64,000 nt of DNA from Gossypium raimondii (Eukaryota; Streptophyta; Magnoliopsida; Malvales; Malvaceae). The stretch is taken from the NCBI RefSeq assembly GCF_025698545.1, contig NC_068566.1, positions 48,091,192 through 48,155,191 of the forward strand, written 5' to 3'. A program made the position numbers and the translations under genes. Below are positions 12,101-25,960 of the stretch, piece after piece. The notes beneath the pieces are model-generated. The model made no database searches. It saw nothing but the letters and a program-made list of their open reading frames with translations, and was not told the DNA's origin. The stretch's first letter is position 1; the number at the start of each line of letters is the position of its first letter.

Positions 12101-13347
12101 CATTGACAACTTTCCTCAAAATCTTTGCTGTTTCATGCAATCAAAAACCCTTCAAAGGAATTGAGAGATGCATGGCATTAGACCATAGGGTTATTATTTT
12201 TCTTGTTGGGGGTTTGAAAAATCATTTGAGTTATGTCTAGTCCTTTCAGCAAAATGGACCCAACAAATGATACGAAAATTAGGAAAGATAGAACATCAAA
12301 TAATACAGCAATTAGATCCTCCATTTTAGTTGATTTGATATCAATGTTAGTTAGGAAAGTTTTGAATCACCTAAGTTGGAGTAGATTTTGGTGTGTAATA
12401 TATTCATCTACCGAGTATTATAGATGCATAATAATAAATTTAGCCCTTAGTGTTTTTATTTTTTTCAATTTGACCTTTATTTCTTCTTCTTTTTTAGTTA
12501 AATTTGATCCTTATCCTTTAAAAGCATTGAATTTAACTATTAACATTTCAGAAATAGTAAATTTGTTTTTTTAGAAAAATACTGACTAAAATGTTAAATT
12601 TTAAACACAACAACCTACATGGCAATCCACGAATACTTCATTCAATTTTTAAAATTTTATGAACTTTTTTGAGTTTTTAATTCTTTTTATTTCGAATATT
12701 TTAAAATTTTAAATTATTTTTGACATGACATATAAAAGTGACAGTTATATGTTGGCATAAAATACATGTGGATTGCAATGCGGATTGTCATGTCAACATC
12801 TTTTAAAAATTGATATTTTAATTAACATTTTATTAAAAAATATTTAAACTCTTTTGAAATATTAATTATCAAAATGAAAAACAATAAAAGTCCTACCATT
12901 AAAAACAGATTTAAGTGATCAGATAAGAGTTTTGATAAAATTATTTACTTAAATCTTTGTTCATTAACTGTTCTAGTGACTGTAAATGTCACCATTAACT
13001 TATTTTTCTCTTTTAAGATTTGCAGCAAACCCTAACTCTAAACGAGAATATACGTAAGTTTTATAGGTTAAAGTTGTACTTAATTAAGTCATTGTCATTA
13101 ATTAAAAAATTATTTATATCCCTTAATAGTTTCCATTTTTGGTTTAATAATATAAAATTTTATACCAATCAAAGGATAGCACATGAGGAATTTTGGTTTA
13201 ATAATATATTTTATCATAAAAATAATAATTATTAAAAAAAACTATCAGCATAGATTAGTATCTTTCTATTAAGTTGAAAAATACATCCTAGTGGGGTTTT
13301 TCTTTTCATTTTCCTGAAAATTATTTGAAACAATATAGGAAATTTGT
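12101..13347 (+). repeat. Copy B of a diverged segmental duplication
   Basis: This is the partner of 8488-10016 in the same orientation, 3.6 kb away. It shares the leading block, a central block around the CACGTGGATTGCAATGCGG-like segment, and the tail ending ACAATATAGGAAATTT. It is about 280 bp shorter than copy A. The 113-codon frame at 12233-12574 lies in this copy and is not conserved in length in copy A. Confidence 0.85.
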
Positions 13348-14416
13348 ATATGGGCATGTATTCCCTAACATTTATTCATGTTTGGGTGAATCATGACATC
13401 ATGGTTCCACCTAAAGTTTTGTCCATAAATTCCATAGATAAGGTGTTTTTGGGGAAAGGAAAGGCTGTCATTGCTGAGGTGGGGAATTTAAAAGATTCTA
13501 ATAATCCAATTTTAATATATTTATAAATAAATAAAATAAAATAAAGAAATTAAATTAATTATTCTAAGAAATTAGCTAAAAAGTACAATAAGAAAAGAAT
13601 ACTTGAGAAACAGTTGTCAGGAAAATTAAAATAAAAACCAAAAGGTAGAGCTGACAAAGTGACAAAAATGGAGAATCTTCATATTCTATGGTGCCCTAAA
13701 CCCAAAATTGGCCTCTCATTTTGTGCCTTATCACTAAAGCAGGTAGCTCATAAAATATAGATAAATAAACAAAATAGAATTTGGTGAGAGGCCCCTCCCT
13801 TTACTTTGTCAGATGTGAAAACATGGTGGCACCCACATCCAAATGTGAAAACTATAAATAAATTTTAAAAAATTAAAAGGTATACTTGTGGATTTAGTCC
13901 CTCTATTGTATTGAAATTGAAAATGTTGTTCTGCTAGATAACGTCTAAAGTGAAATCTTATTATAGTAAAATGCCGTGAGACCCTTTTTAAATCAATGTT
14001 TGTGCTTAAAAGATAGAAATGATGAGACTATAGTCGTTTGATCAAGCTATGTCTGAAACTAAGAAGTTGTGTCAATGACTTAAAATTTGTTAATTTGATT
14101 ATTGAATAAGTTGTTTTTCTCTTAAAATTAATTTCACTGCTTTGATCTTGAAATGAGTTAAATTGGTTAAAAAATAAACTCATGTTTCTTAATGCAAATA
14201 ATACGTGGCATGATTAACGATAAATTGATGTTTCTTTTTCTCTTTTTTTTTTTCAATCTTTGATTATATAATTAGTTGCTACCATTAAAGTGATACGGCA
14301 CGGGAGACAAACTCTTAATCTCACGAACTTAAAACCTCGAGAGTCTATCTTGCACTACACTTTTAAACTTGTCTATGAAGATCGTGGTATCAATATGGAT
14401 CTACTAATAAAATTAT
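13348..14416. other. AT-rich intergenic DNA
   Basis: No gene is supported. A 60-codon frame at 13344-13526 has no recognisable similarity and no gene context. Confidence 0.5.
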
Positions 14417-14858
14417 GGTATAATGTTAAAATTGGTCCTTAATGATTGATTTTTTGCCAAATTGATTTTTTTAGCTAAATTTGGCTCTCAACTTTTTAAA
14501 AATAGTCAAATTTAACCATTAACCTTTTGAAAATGAGTCGAAATGAATTTTTTAATGAAAAGTACTAACTAAAATATTAAACTTGACAACCTGGATAGCA
14601 ATCCACGTGTACTTCATGATCATTATTTGTTTACATAGCATATAAAACAATGGTATTATGTTAACATGATGTGCACATGGATTGTTATGCGAGTTGTGAC
14701 ACCAACAACAATGTTAAAAATTAATGTTTTAGCCAACATTTCCGTTAAAAAAAGAAAAATGATTTTTTTTAATGGTTAAGGGTCAAATTTAGCTAAAAAA
14801 ATTAAGGGCCAAATAGATAAAATTATAAATTTTGAGGACCAAATTTATCATTATGCGT
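14417..14858. mobile_element. MITE with long imperfect terminal inverted repeats
   Basis: The left end (GGTATAATGTTAAAATTGGTCC) is the inverse of the right end (GGACCAAATTTATCATTATGC). AAATTAT lies immediately on both sides (14410-14416 and 14859-14865), a plausible target duplication. Length is about 440 bp with no coding capacity. Confidence 0.6.
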
Positions 14859-16722
14859 AAATTATAAAAGTAGAGAAGATCTAATTACATTAAATTTAGA
14901 TAAATAGATTAAATCTAGAATTTCTAACATAGTAAAAGGATTATAACCAAAATAAACCATGGCTTTTGCTTTTTTCTACTTTTAGGTATTGGGAGGACAG
15001 CAACGTGGAACTTTCCTTTGCCATACACATTTTTGTTCCTTTTTTTGCGTGTTACATTGATTTTAGTCACTTACCCAAATTGAACTTTTGATTAGGGAGG
15101 AGAAAACATTGACCCATGAGCTGAGATTGAGGGGGGGAAAAGGATATAAAAATAAAAAATTTGAAAGTTAGAAGTCATATGGTCAAAAATAGTAGTAGAT
15201 GTAGTATAACATTTAAGGGGTCTATTTTTTAATTAAAAATATATTTAAAATTCAAAAGTGGCAATGTTGGTTAAAGTAGAGGCTTTGAATCATTTGTCGT
15301 AAAAATTTTTATATTAAAAGTCGGATTGTATTTTATCTTATTTATAAATTAACGTGTAAATTGATTTTTATACGTATACATGAAATACACATGACACGTC
15401 ATATGTAACTGTGTGATAATTCAGTCAACTTCACTAGTTTTTAGCCGTAAAAAATGGATGAATTTTTAATATAAAAGACCTGTTACTATAATTTAAATTT
15501 TAATATAAGGAGTTTTATAATAATTTTACTATTGTTTGAGTTGAAATAATAAAATAGAGAGTAAAATTTATGATGTTTCGTATTAGAATTTGGTAGATGC
15601 ATTGTGTGAAATCAAAACGGTGGGCTAAGCTTTTGACCTTTTCAAAGCTAGAAAAGCTTCTCCTTTTCATTGTTCCATAAACACTGAGCAAATTAAGGGT
15701 CGCGACGTGGGATTTAGTTAAGACGTGTCGGCTATGATTGCATGGCGGCATCGTTTTTAGTCTTGCTTTCATTCCATTTAAAAAATAAAATAAAAAATTG
15801 AATCAATTTTAATATCAATCACTTAAGTTGTCTCAATCGTTTTTTTTAGTTTAAAAAGTAAAGCGTGAATAATAGTAGGATTGAAGTTTGACGTAGAAAT
15901 TAAATTATATATTTTGACGTGAATTAAAATATAATTTTATTAATTTAATAGTTTATATTTTTAAAAGATTAAATCAAAATTTTATTATTTTTAGGATTAA
16001 AAAGTAATTCTTTCATATACTATAAAATTTTAAACGACCAAAAATGATTTTTTTATTTTATTTTAAAGAGACCGAGGCTCCTATCAACTCCCTCTCTCCA
16101 CTATCGCTCCTACGTAGAAGTCAAATGTTTGAATCTTAGTTTAAAATCTATATATTATATATGATAAATATGTTAGTATATATTAGAATTCAGTTAAATT
16201 AATCGGTTCAATAATGAAAATATGTAATCATTTTAGTAATAGCAGAGGTAGAAGTTGTCTCGAGATTGATGTTAAATCTCAAAATTCTTCAAGTCATTTT
16301 ATTATTATTAAGCTAAGGTATCATTCACATCCTTAAGAGATCAGATTAAGAATCAATCGGGATATCGATTCAAAATAATGGGTCAAACTTATGAACCAAT
16401 TAAATCGACAATCAAATTTAATTTTTCTATTTTTAATAACTTGTTGAATTAAATGAGACGAATCAATCGGACATGTTAAATTCAATGTTTTCTTTTTACT
16501 TTTTCCACGTGTAATAATTATATAATTTGAGTTAAAATAGACTTGGTCAAGCACAAAATAGAAGAAACCCATTCTCTTCATGGTTTTTTTATTCTTTTTG
16601 AAAACCCTAAAATTAGACTTCAATAATTAAATCGTTTACCAAATTGCTTTTCCTAGTACAATTTTGGTTTCTCAGACCCTTTTTTCCTTTTGTCATTATC
16701 AATTGTAAATAAGTTATAACAT
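14859..16722. other. AT-rich intergenic DNA
   Basis: No gene, RNA or element could be delimited. Two minus-strand frames of 85 and 96 codons (15515-15772, 16333-16623) show no recognisable domain. Confidence 0.5.
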
Positions 16723-17061
16723 GTCAAATTATGGTTTTGGTCCCTTTATTATATTCAAATTTATGATTTAATTATTGTACTTTAATTTGTTATAATTGAT
16801 AACTATTTTATAATATCATTAATTAATCCAACTAAATAACACCAGTAGCTATTCTGTTAAAATATTGATGTGGATTTCTTTTAAAAATCCTTCCAACTCG
16901 ATCGTCATGCAAACTTTTATTTTTATATGACACATCAATATTTTAACTCAAATAGTTAACCCTATCCAGTACGGTTTGGACTACCTAATAAAATTATAAA
17001 ATAAACGATGAATCAGACTAAAGTATAAACATAATAAAAGGACCAAAACGATAATTTAACC
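16723..17061. mobile_element. MITE, about 340 bp, inverted termini containing GGTTTTGGTCC
   Basis: Left AAATTATGGTTTTGGTCC and right GGACCAAAACGATAATTT are inverted copies with one difference. The interior is AT-rich and non-coding. I could not confirm a target duplication. Confidence 0.6.
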
Positions 17062-17559
17062 ATTAGAATTTGTTTTATACAACAAAAGCACATGGTGTCA
17101 CTACATTATATGTCCACTTTCTTTTGTTTAAGGTCATGGTGTAATTATTCTAAACTTGATGCAAGAGGATCCCAAGTTTTTCCCATTTTAAACATTGTTA
17201 TCAATGTAGGCACATGGAAGAATCTGTCAATTCCCCCATTAATGATGAATTTCATATAATATAATATAATATATTTTGGGACTTATTTGAAATATAATGG
17301 ATAAGGATTCTTGCATCTTTCATAACTCTTTATTTAATGTGAAAAAAAAAATGGTACTCAGCTTGTAGCATCTTTCACTTTGCCTTGAAATCATATGCAT
17401 TTGACCAAATTATAATTTATTCATCAAAAGATGAGCTAACATATAATTCCTCATTATGTTTTCACAAACTACATAGAGACACTATAATTGGTTCTAACTC
17501 TAATGTTTCCTTTCAAATCTCTACTTCCTCTTCTTTTGATGGCCTAAATTTTTATATCT

Positions 17560-17792
17560 AGGAAGTCCCTGTATTATAAGGATTAAATCAAACTAGTCCC
17601 TTTATTGTTAAATAAATCAATTTAGTCTTTATACTATTAAAAGATTTCATTTAACTTTGGTAAACAATAAATGTTAAATCTATTCCACTTGCTTTTATTA
17701 ATTTGATTCCTTTTAACAATACAAGCACTAAATTGATCCATTTAAGAGTATAGGGAATAATTTGATCAAGTCCCTATTTAAGTACATTTACC
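17560..17792. mobile_element. MITE, same family as the element at 52523, left end shortened
   Basis: The element carries left-arm sequence (GGAAGTCCCTGTATTATAAGG, ATTAAATCAAACTAGTCCC) and right arm (TTTGATCAAGTCCCTATTT...ACATTTACC) of the family whose complete copy lies at 52523-52824. The outer 15 bp or so of the left end are missing or diverged. Confidence 0.55.
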
Positions 17793-17834
17793 GGTTTTTA
17801 TCGCACTTTCTTTTTATAATTAAATAAGATAATG

Positions 17835-18060
17835 ATGTCAACGAGGCATTAGCCTTGTTGACAAATATTGAGGTTCTAGGTTTTTTAGTATCAAGATTCA
17901 AGTCCTACCATGTATAATTGTCACGTACGGGTCTTAAGTCTCCCTATTTACTGTTGTCATGTATGGGTTTTATTCAGTTATATTCTAGGTTTTCATGTGT
18001 TTGTGCTTTGTATTGATTTAATTCTACTTGTAGTTGCTCGAATTATTTCACAATATTAGT
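17835..18060 (+). repeat. Possible tRNA-derived SINE fragment
   Basis: GATTCAAGTCCTACC at about 17900 resembles a pol III B box, with an A-box-like GCATTAGCCTTGTTGACAA about 50 bp before it. No clear poly-A tail or target duplication is visible. Confidence 0.3.
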
Positions 18061-21000
18061 ACTTGTAAACTCTATAAAAAAAGGTCGATTGCACTAAATA
18101 TCTTTAAAAATTTATCAAAATTTCAAATTGATCTTATAACTTCAGAACATTCCAATTGAGTTCTATAAAGTATTAGTATTGTATCAATTGGGTTCTTCTA
18201 CCGTTGCAACTACCAACCTGGACATTAAATGCTAACTTGGATCAGATGTGGAATGTATTTAAGATGTGTGAATCAAAATTTAAACACTAGTGTATCTACT
18301 ATAAGAATAAATTGAATTTGATCCGCTAAAATGTACATATAAAGCACTATTTAAATTTTGAATAAAAGAAAAGAAAAGAAAAAAACACATATATAAGTAT
18401 ACCGTGCTTGAAATTTAATACAATATCTTAAACATGCTCCATATCAGATTCAATATAACATTTAACAATCAAATTGATGGCTAAACTGATGAAAAAAGCT
18501 AATTGATTATACACTGATATTTTGAGGATGTAATCTAAACAATTTAAAATTTGAATCATTATCCGGTAAATTTAACCCTATTTAAATCGGTCAATTTTTG
18601 TAATTTTAAAAGATTTGGATTATAACACCCCGTCGGTGACTGATTTTCGTTGAAATTAAATTCCCAATTGATTTGAGATTTGCCACGAAGTAGCTTATTG
18701 GAAAATTTGATGGAGAAAATTGAAGTTATTTTCTAGCATGGTGACAAAAATGTAAACAGAGTTTAAATCAAGTCCCTATAGCATAAATGAAGGCGAGAAA
18801 AATATCCATAAATTGAAAATCGATTGAATCGGTGATGTTTGGAAGTTTCTTTTTCATCGAATTTTGAATTTTATTGAATTTATGATTAGTTTTATTTTTT
18901 AATATAAATATAATTTTTTATATTTAAAATAGTAAAAATAATTTTATAATATTTTATAATTAGTTTTAATTAACAACTTGTGTGTAGTTTTTTTATAAAT
19001 AAAATATTATAAAGTTTAATAAATTATTTTTCTAAATTTATAATTATAATTATTCACTTATTCTAATGCAATCGATTACTTTCGTAATCTTTTTATGGAA
19101 TATTTTTATAACTTTAACTTTTTGTATGATCATATCTAATTTTTAATAGTAATAATAATAATAACAACAATAATAATACAATTAAATGAATTAGTCTATA
19201 TAGATATTAAAATTTTTTATTCTATTAGAACTACTCCTTTAAATATGGATTTTTTTCATTCGGTTTGATTTGGATAAAACGGGCTCCATGTGGAAGAATC
19301 AAACCCGAACCGAATTGTGCGATTTGGGTGATAACATCAACCCTAAAACGAATTGAACTGAACCAAACCAAAATACCGGTTCGAATAGTTTTTCCGACTT
19401 TCTCAAATTTTTTGCTCCGCTCTAGTATTATCTCCTATAAGCCTCAAGTTATTGGTTTGAGTCCCTCTATATGCAACTGGGCTTCATAATTATTACACGC
19501 CATATATTGACGCATCTCCCTCAAGTCTTGTAAGTCTACCAACCGAGGCACTCTTGGCTTTGTGAACTAGGCCCTCCGCCACCGAGCATCCTCTCACAGC
19601 ACGCTAGCTCTTAGCAAAGCATGTGAGATAATACCTTTAATTATTGGGAACTAATCAACAATCTTCAACAATATTTTTCCGGATAAGTTAACCCCATCAA
19701 CAATATTCAATATCTAATAGCTATATTAAATTTCGACTAAATCCAAAATTAAGTTAAATTAATCTATAAACAAAGCAAAATTTTCTCAAAATTATTTTCT
19801 TCGTTTATAAGATTCCAACCTAAAACTTTTAATTTACAAGTCTATGAATTACTTCTCCTAATTGAAATCAAATATTTTTCCTTCTTGCCTAAGTTTTATT
19901 TTATTTTATTTCACCTAGCACATACCATTTCCACAACTGTCATCAACCATTGTTGTAAGACGACCTTGTCCGTGCCCAAAGGACGCGACCGTCGACGCGC
20001 AAATCTTTAGCTGATTAAGACACCACTAATTCAAATTTAATGATGTAACATTGATAATGATTTGGATGTTAGCTAAGCCCCCCTCCCCCCCCCCCCCTTT
20101 TTTTTTCTCATTTCAAATTTTTAATGCTTTTAATCATTGGTGGAGGGATATTGGGGCTCACCTTTTTGTAGTATAAGATTAGTTAATCCTTCCAAAGAGG
20201 GTTGAATTTTATCCTTAAGATACCTAATCTCTCATTTGGATTCCTTTCAATTATTTTGTCCCTATTTTATTATATATCCCTTTTTAAGTTATAATTATAC
20301 GAAATATAATATAAAATTATGAAAAAATAAAAATGACGTCGATTAATATTAATTATAATTATAATTAAGCGCAGAGTCAATGCTATAAGAACTGAATCGA
20401 AAGATAAATTAACTGGACTTCTAGCTCTCGGTTTAATTAGTTAAAAATTTAACAAATTTTAAAAATATTTTTATCGGTAATAATTTTAATTATACAAAAT
20501 TGGTTAAACTGATTGGACCTTCGGTTTTCAATTTCAGATATAATATTTTTAAAATGTTGTGGATAGAAAAAAAAAGGTGATGTACATGGTTGCATGGTTG
20601 AATTAATTAATACATTATTGTTGTGGGCTTAATGGCATTGCCTCTTTAAATAAGATTTCTTTAAATAAATAAGAACTGTGAGAGAGGGAGCAATTGAGCA
20701 AATCTTTATAAGCAAGAAAACCACAGTTGGCTTTGGAGTAAATCTTTCTAAGCAAGACCCTTTGATTGCATTTCAAGACAAGTTTTATATTGGGTTAAAT
20801 TTTAATTTAATTTATAATATGATATGTATAAATTTATTTTGACGTAATTATATATACGTGAAATTTTGACTGTAGTATGATAATTTTATTTTAATTCAGT
20901 CGTAATCTATTTTTATATTGTATAAATATAATTATTTGTATATATGATATGTAAAAATAAAATGTGTTATGTATGTTAGCGTTTTCGAAAATTGAATCAA

Positions 21001-21964
21001 ATCGAAATTTCATATGTAAATTTATACCAAGATCATAATTGTGTATTATATTACACGGATTAAATTTTATGTATAATTTAAATGATTTTTAAATATCAAA
21101 TCTTTTACCTTAATTCAAATCTATATTCCGTATTTTATATAAGAAGTAAAGTAAAATTTTTAAAAAATCTTATTTTTACTTTCCACTTTTTCCCATTTAA
21201 AATAAAGTTTTCTTGCTAGTGATGTGAGAAATTTTCTTTTAAAATGACAAAATATAGTATAAAAGGTACAAATTTGCATTTATTTTAGTCATACATGATA
21301 AGACTTCTCACCAATTTTATTATTGACCACTTACACTTGGACTTAATTTCCTGTTGAAGTCAATTCCAATTTTGGACCCTTTTGGAATATGCACATTTTT
21401 TAATCTAGGACTACAGATTGTAAGAGGAAATTCGTTTCTTTTAGGTTAAATTGATTTTTGAACTAAATTCGATAATTATTCTCGTATTAGGGTTTAATTT
21501 TTATTATTAAGTTAAGTTTTAACTTTAGTAATTATTTTTATGTTGGACCTGGATTTTTTTGTCTAATTTAATTATTAAACTTGACAATTATTCTCACATT
21601 AAAGTTGAATTTCTTTTTGTCCAAGTTAGTCTATTATATTTTCTCGAAAACCCTAAAGTTTAAGTCCAATGTGAGAATAATTGCCAAATAATAGAATTAA
21701 ATTGGACAAAAAAATCAATCCCTAACGTGGGAATAGTTGCATAGGTCAGGCCCCAATATGAAATAATTATCAAGTTTAGAGACTAATTTGAACTAAAAAA
21801 ATTTAACCCCAACATAAAAATTGTTGTTGGATTCAAACTTCAAATAATAATTTTAATTTATTTGTTATTTTATATTAAATTCAAGTATGACTTTTTCAAA
21901 TTCAAATTAGTTAAATCATCCTTTTAATATTTAAATTTAATAAGTTAAAAAAATTAAAATTTGA
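18061..21964. other. Intergenic DNA with degraded repeats
   Basis: No gene is supported. A sequence beginning TAACACCCCGTCGGTGAC near 18623 looks like an old LTR terminus. Inverted low-complexity segments at 18070-18620 and 21430-21830 are probably decayed MITEs. A C tract followed by a T tract lies at 20078-20107. The 74-codon frame at 19265-19489 has no recognisable similarity. Confidence 0.4.
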
Positions 21965-22190
21965 ACCACGAGGTTAGGTGAGATGGCAAAAGTCTTTCCT
22001 AACTTAACTATTGGTTGATGGTCCAATTCTCATTCTGGGTATGGAGCAACTTTAAAATTAGTGGTCAACATCTACCGCCTTAATGGGCCTATAAAGCACG
22101 AAAGATTAGTCACTAGACTCGTTCTAATGGGTATATTAGAGAAATTAAAAAAATATTTTCAGTTACTCGCTCAATTATTAATAATTTTAT
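21965..22190 (+). repeat. Candidate tRNA-derived SINE
   Basis: GGTTAGGTGAGATGGCAAAAG resembles a pol III A box region and GGTCCAATTCTC, about 40 bp downstream, resembles a B box. An unrelated body follows and the element ends in A-rich sequence. Target duplications were not identified. Confidence 0.4.
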
Positions 22191-23581
22191 TAAAAAAAAC
22201 TAATAATTAAGTAACTACTAATACGTTTACCTAAATAAAGTATAAATATAGAAATTGAATCTCGAATAGTATGGTCTCATCCAACTTTAACTAATGCACT
22301 GGCATGGGTCCCTTCCTTGATGGTAGTAGGCTGTGGATATCAACCTTTTTTCCTTTCTAATACATTGGGTGTACGAATTTTCCAAAGCCATGGATTTATT
22401 ATGAATTTATTCACTGAATGAAGCAATCATCAAAGGTTTTTTTTTCCCTTTTTTGGCAAAAAAGAAAGGGATTCAATAAATTTTCCAATATCTTAACTTA
22501 GCTACTCCTCCAAAAGTACCAAAATGTCAGTTCGTACAAATTTGTACGAAAAAGATTTGGATTATGTCCATTTTTTACCTTATAAAAGAAAATTTAGGAA
22601 TATATATACTAATTTTTATTGATATATGCATCAATTAAAATATTAAAAATATATTATTATAATTTTAATTAAAGAGACGAGAAATAAATTTAAATACATT
22701 ATTTCATAAAAATGTCTTCTTTTAAATAACATTTTATTTTAAATTAAATTTTTCAATTTTTAAATATTTTTATTTTAAATTAATTATAATCAGTTTTATT
22801 TGTTCTTTATAAATTTTATGCTTATAAAAGTTCTTTATTTTATTTAAATAAATTATAATAATTTTGAAAAATTAATTTTTATACACAATTTAGGTAATAT
22901 TTTAATAAAATGTAATGCTAAACTAGTTCTACGCTCTTTTTAAGAGAAAATATTTTGTTCACTATTAGTGGAGTTTTTAAACTCCATAAGAAGGGTCAAA
23001 AGATTGACAAGTGTCTTATAAGAGTATAATAAAATATTAAAAAATAGATATGCTACAATTTTTTAAGACTGCTTCTGGAATAAAAAAGGTACATTGCCAG
23101 CGTACCAAATACTGACTTTTTTTTTTAAATATTTAAAGGATAGTTATTTGATACATAGGTAGTTATTTGATACATAGGCGGTAAAGTTTATTAATTCCAT
23201 AAGCGGGTTACGCGACTATCACGTGTCTCATTTATATGTTTTTAATTATTTAAAATATCAATTAAGGACATTCGTCAACCTCTTCTTAACCCTGCTTGTG
23301 AAGTTAAAACACTCTACAGTTTGTATATCAAATAATTATCCGTAGTTAAAACAATATAAATACAATAATCAATACTAAATTTGCATCCTATAAATATGGT
23401 ATATATATTTTAAAATTGTATAAATATTGTATTCTAAAACTATATTATAAAATTTATACGGTTTATTTTGTATAAATACTATATAGATATCATATTTTAA
23501 TATTATAAAAATAGAATTGATATTTGATATACTCATAGTATACATTTTATTCCACAAGTAGTCTTAAAACTCATCATCTGT

Positions 23582-23617
<36 letters not shown>

Positions 23618-24221
23618 TACTATACTCCTATAAGACAATTGTTATCCCTTAACCCTACTTGTGAAGTATAAAACTCCACTTATAATTTTTATTTTTTAAA
23701 AGATTTTTCGTATTTTCAAATTTTAAAATTTTAAAACTTTTGTTAAATAATTAGATATTTTATTGTTAAGGTTGCATCGACAATTAGCATATAAGTTATC
23801 AAAATGTCATAATCCGATAACGTTAGTAACTGAAATGTAACATGTGATAGCTGAGTGGTAAAAGAAAAATAAAGTTGAGTGACTATCTATTTTTTGTAGT
23901 TTACTCATTATAAAAACACTCACGTGGCATTCATGTAACCGAAAAAGACATTAATAATAAAAATTCTATTGTGCTAACAATTGAACTTACATTTTTAATT
24001 AAAAATTGGAGGAATTGAATTCTTCAAAATAAAAATAAAGAACTAAATTCAAAAAAATACAAAATATAAAAGCATATTTTAACCATGAAAATTATAGCCT
24101 AAAGAATTTTACCACATGATTCATCCGATTCATAATTTAGTTGAAACTTAATATGATTTTCAAATATTAAAAAGAATGTTAAAACATGTCATAAGTTATT
24201 GTGCTATTTGTAATTTTGAAC
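22191..24221. other. AT-rich intergenic DNA
   Basis: No gene is supported. A direct repeat of about 20 bp (TAGTTATTTGATACATAGG) is tandem at 23142-23178. The 60-codon minus frame at 23375-23557 is low-complexity. Confidence 0.5.
23585..23615. repeat. (TA)n microsatellite
   Basis: About 15 uninterrupted TA units, a simple sequence repeat likely to vary in length. Confidence 0.95.
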
Positions 24222-24513
24222 TTTAGTCTTTCTACTTCTATCTCCGAGAATTTAGTCTTTTAATTTACAAATTTCAAAATCTAGATCCAATTGTTAACAC
24301 TATTCTTTTGTTAAATTTTTCAATGTGATATTTTGAAATTAAAAAATCACTTAGTAGCAATGCACTAAAAATTGGTGTGGTAATGAACCTGAAATTAATA
24401 AAACAATTTTAACAGTATTAACAGTCGGACAATAATTTCGAAATCCGAAAAGTAGAGAGACTAAATTCCTAAAAATAAAAATACAATGACTAAGTTCTAA
24501 AATTACGAAGAGT
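24222..24513. mobile_element. MITE-like inverted-repeat element
   Basis: The left arm (TTTGAACTTTAGTCTTTCTACTT) is mirrored by the right arm (AAGTAGAGAGACTAAATTCC and GACTAAGTTCTAAAATTACG). It is non-coding. The boundaries are approximate and no target duplication was confirmed. Confidence 0.45.
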
Positions 24514-24893
24514 GCATAGATTTATGATATATTTTAACAAAAAAAATGATTAAATCATTACTTAGGGATTGAACTTAACAATTATTCACACAATAGGGCC
24601 TGAACCTTTTTTTTAACCTAATTAGGCCTTGAACAATGCAACTATTTTTATATTGGGGCTTGAACAATTTTCTAACCAAATTGATCACCTAACTTGACAA
24701 TTGTTTTTATATTAAGGGTTGAACTTAACAATTATTCTCACATTATGGCCTGAACTTTAGAGTTTTCAAAAAAAATTAAAAGCTAACTTGGATAAAAAAA
24801 ATTAAGGCTCTAATTTAAAATCTAATTTTGACAAAAAAAAATTCAAATAGAATAATTGTGAAATTTAGACCAAAAAATAATTTAATCAGAAAA

Positions 24894-25002
24894 AATCAGG
24901 TGCAGCAGAGTGGTTGGAGGAGCCTTAACTATGGTTTGATTCCGTAAAGACACTACTTTTATTGTGGCTGTTACTTTATATAATTAAAAAAAAAAGGCAT
25001 GT
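24894..25002 (+). repeat. Candidate short SINE with A-rich tail
   Basis: GGTGCAGCAGAGTGGTTGGAGG resembles a tRNA-like A box region and GGTTTGATTCC a B box (one mismatch to GGTTCGATTCC), about 35 bp apart. The element ends in AATTAAAAAAAAAAGG. It is about 110 bp long. Confidence 0.45.
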
Positions 25003-25960
25003 TTTGTCAGTTCCTACCAAATTAATATAACTGCTTTTTCCCACTGAAAATGTAAAATAAAAAAAAGAAAAAAATGTATAAGAAAGGCTTTGACTTTCCT
25101 TAACGGTGTGAATACAATACAACTACTCTAATATTATTTTAGTACATTGTTCTTTTTATGTTAATTTACTTTTCATGGTTCTAATTTAAAGAAGAAAAAA
25201 ACTATGATTTCGAATTAGCGAATCAATTTAAGAATTTCAGAAGTTGTTCCGACTAATATAAAACAAGGTTTTAATAGTAGGCTTGTGTCCACATGAGTGA
25301 ATTTAGAAAATCTTTTAAAGGTTTGGAATTGAATTATAAATAACAATTAAAGTATAATTTTATCATATGTTAATTTATAATTCTATTGATTTTTAAAGGA
25401 CTGGGTAGAGATTTTTTCATTTGAGGGGCAAAATATAATTTTACCATATATAAAATTTTAATTTCATCACTGTGAAAGGATTAATTTTTGTTTTTTGTTA
25501 TTTTTTTGTTTTTAGGGTCAACACCCTTATCTGCCCCTCTTACATTCGCCCCTATGAGAGGGTAATCCAGAAAGATCCAACACTTGGATCACGCTTCCAT
25601 CACTGAACATTGAAAGGGAGCTAAGAAGGATTCAAGTCAATACAATTGGTGTCGTGCTATCAAAGTGGTCAACCACTAACTATAATGAAAGTTCAGTGTT
25701 CGATTTTTATGTTTTTTGCACATAAGTTGTTGATTTGAGGTTTTATGAAGTGGTCGAGAAGTTGCATTAGATGCAAGAGTCACAATGTTCTCAAGCACAT
25801 GTTTTGAAATCATGTAGTCATTGGATGAGTTTGTTAGGTTGAATGTTGAGAAAGTGATGATTGAAATATGTTTATACGGATTGCTTGTGTGATAAGTTTC
25901 TCTAACTTGTGTCTTAAGCTTATAAGGATGCTAAATTTTATTTTAGAATTCAAATTCTAG
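25003..25960. other. AT-rich intergenic DNA
   Basis: No gene is supported. A moderately GC-rich patch at 25515-25660 is probably repeat-derived. Confidence 0.4.

Noticed and set aside
12233..12574. 113-codon frame in duplication copy B
   Set aside because: The matching frame in copy A stops after about 46 codons, substitutions are not biased to silent sites, and no domain is recognised.
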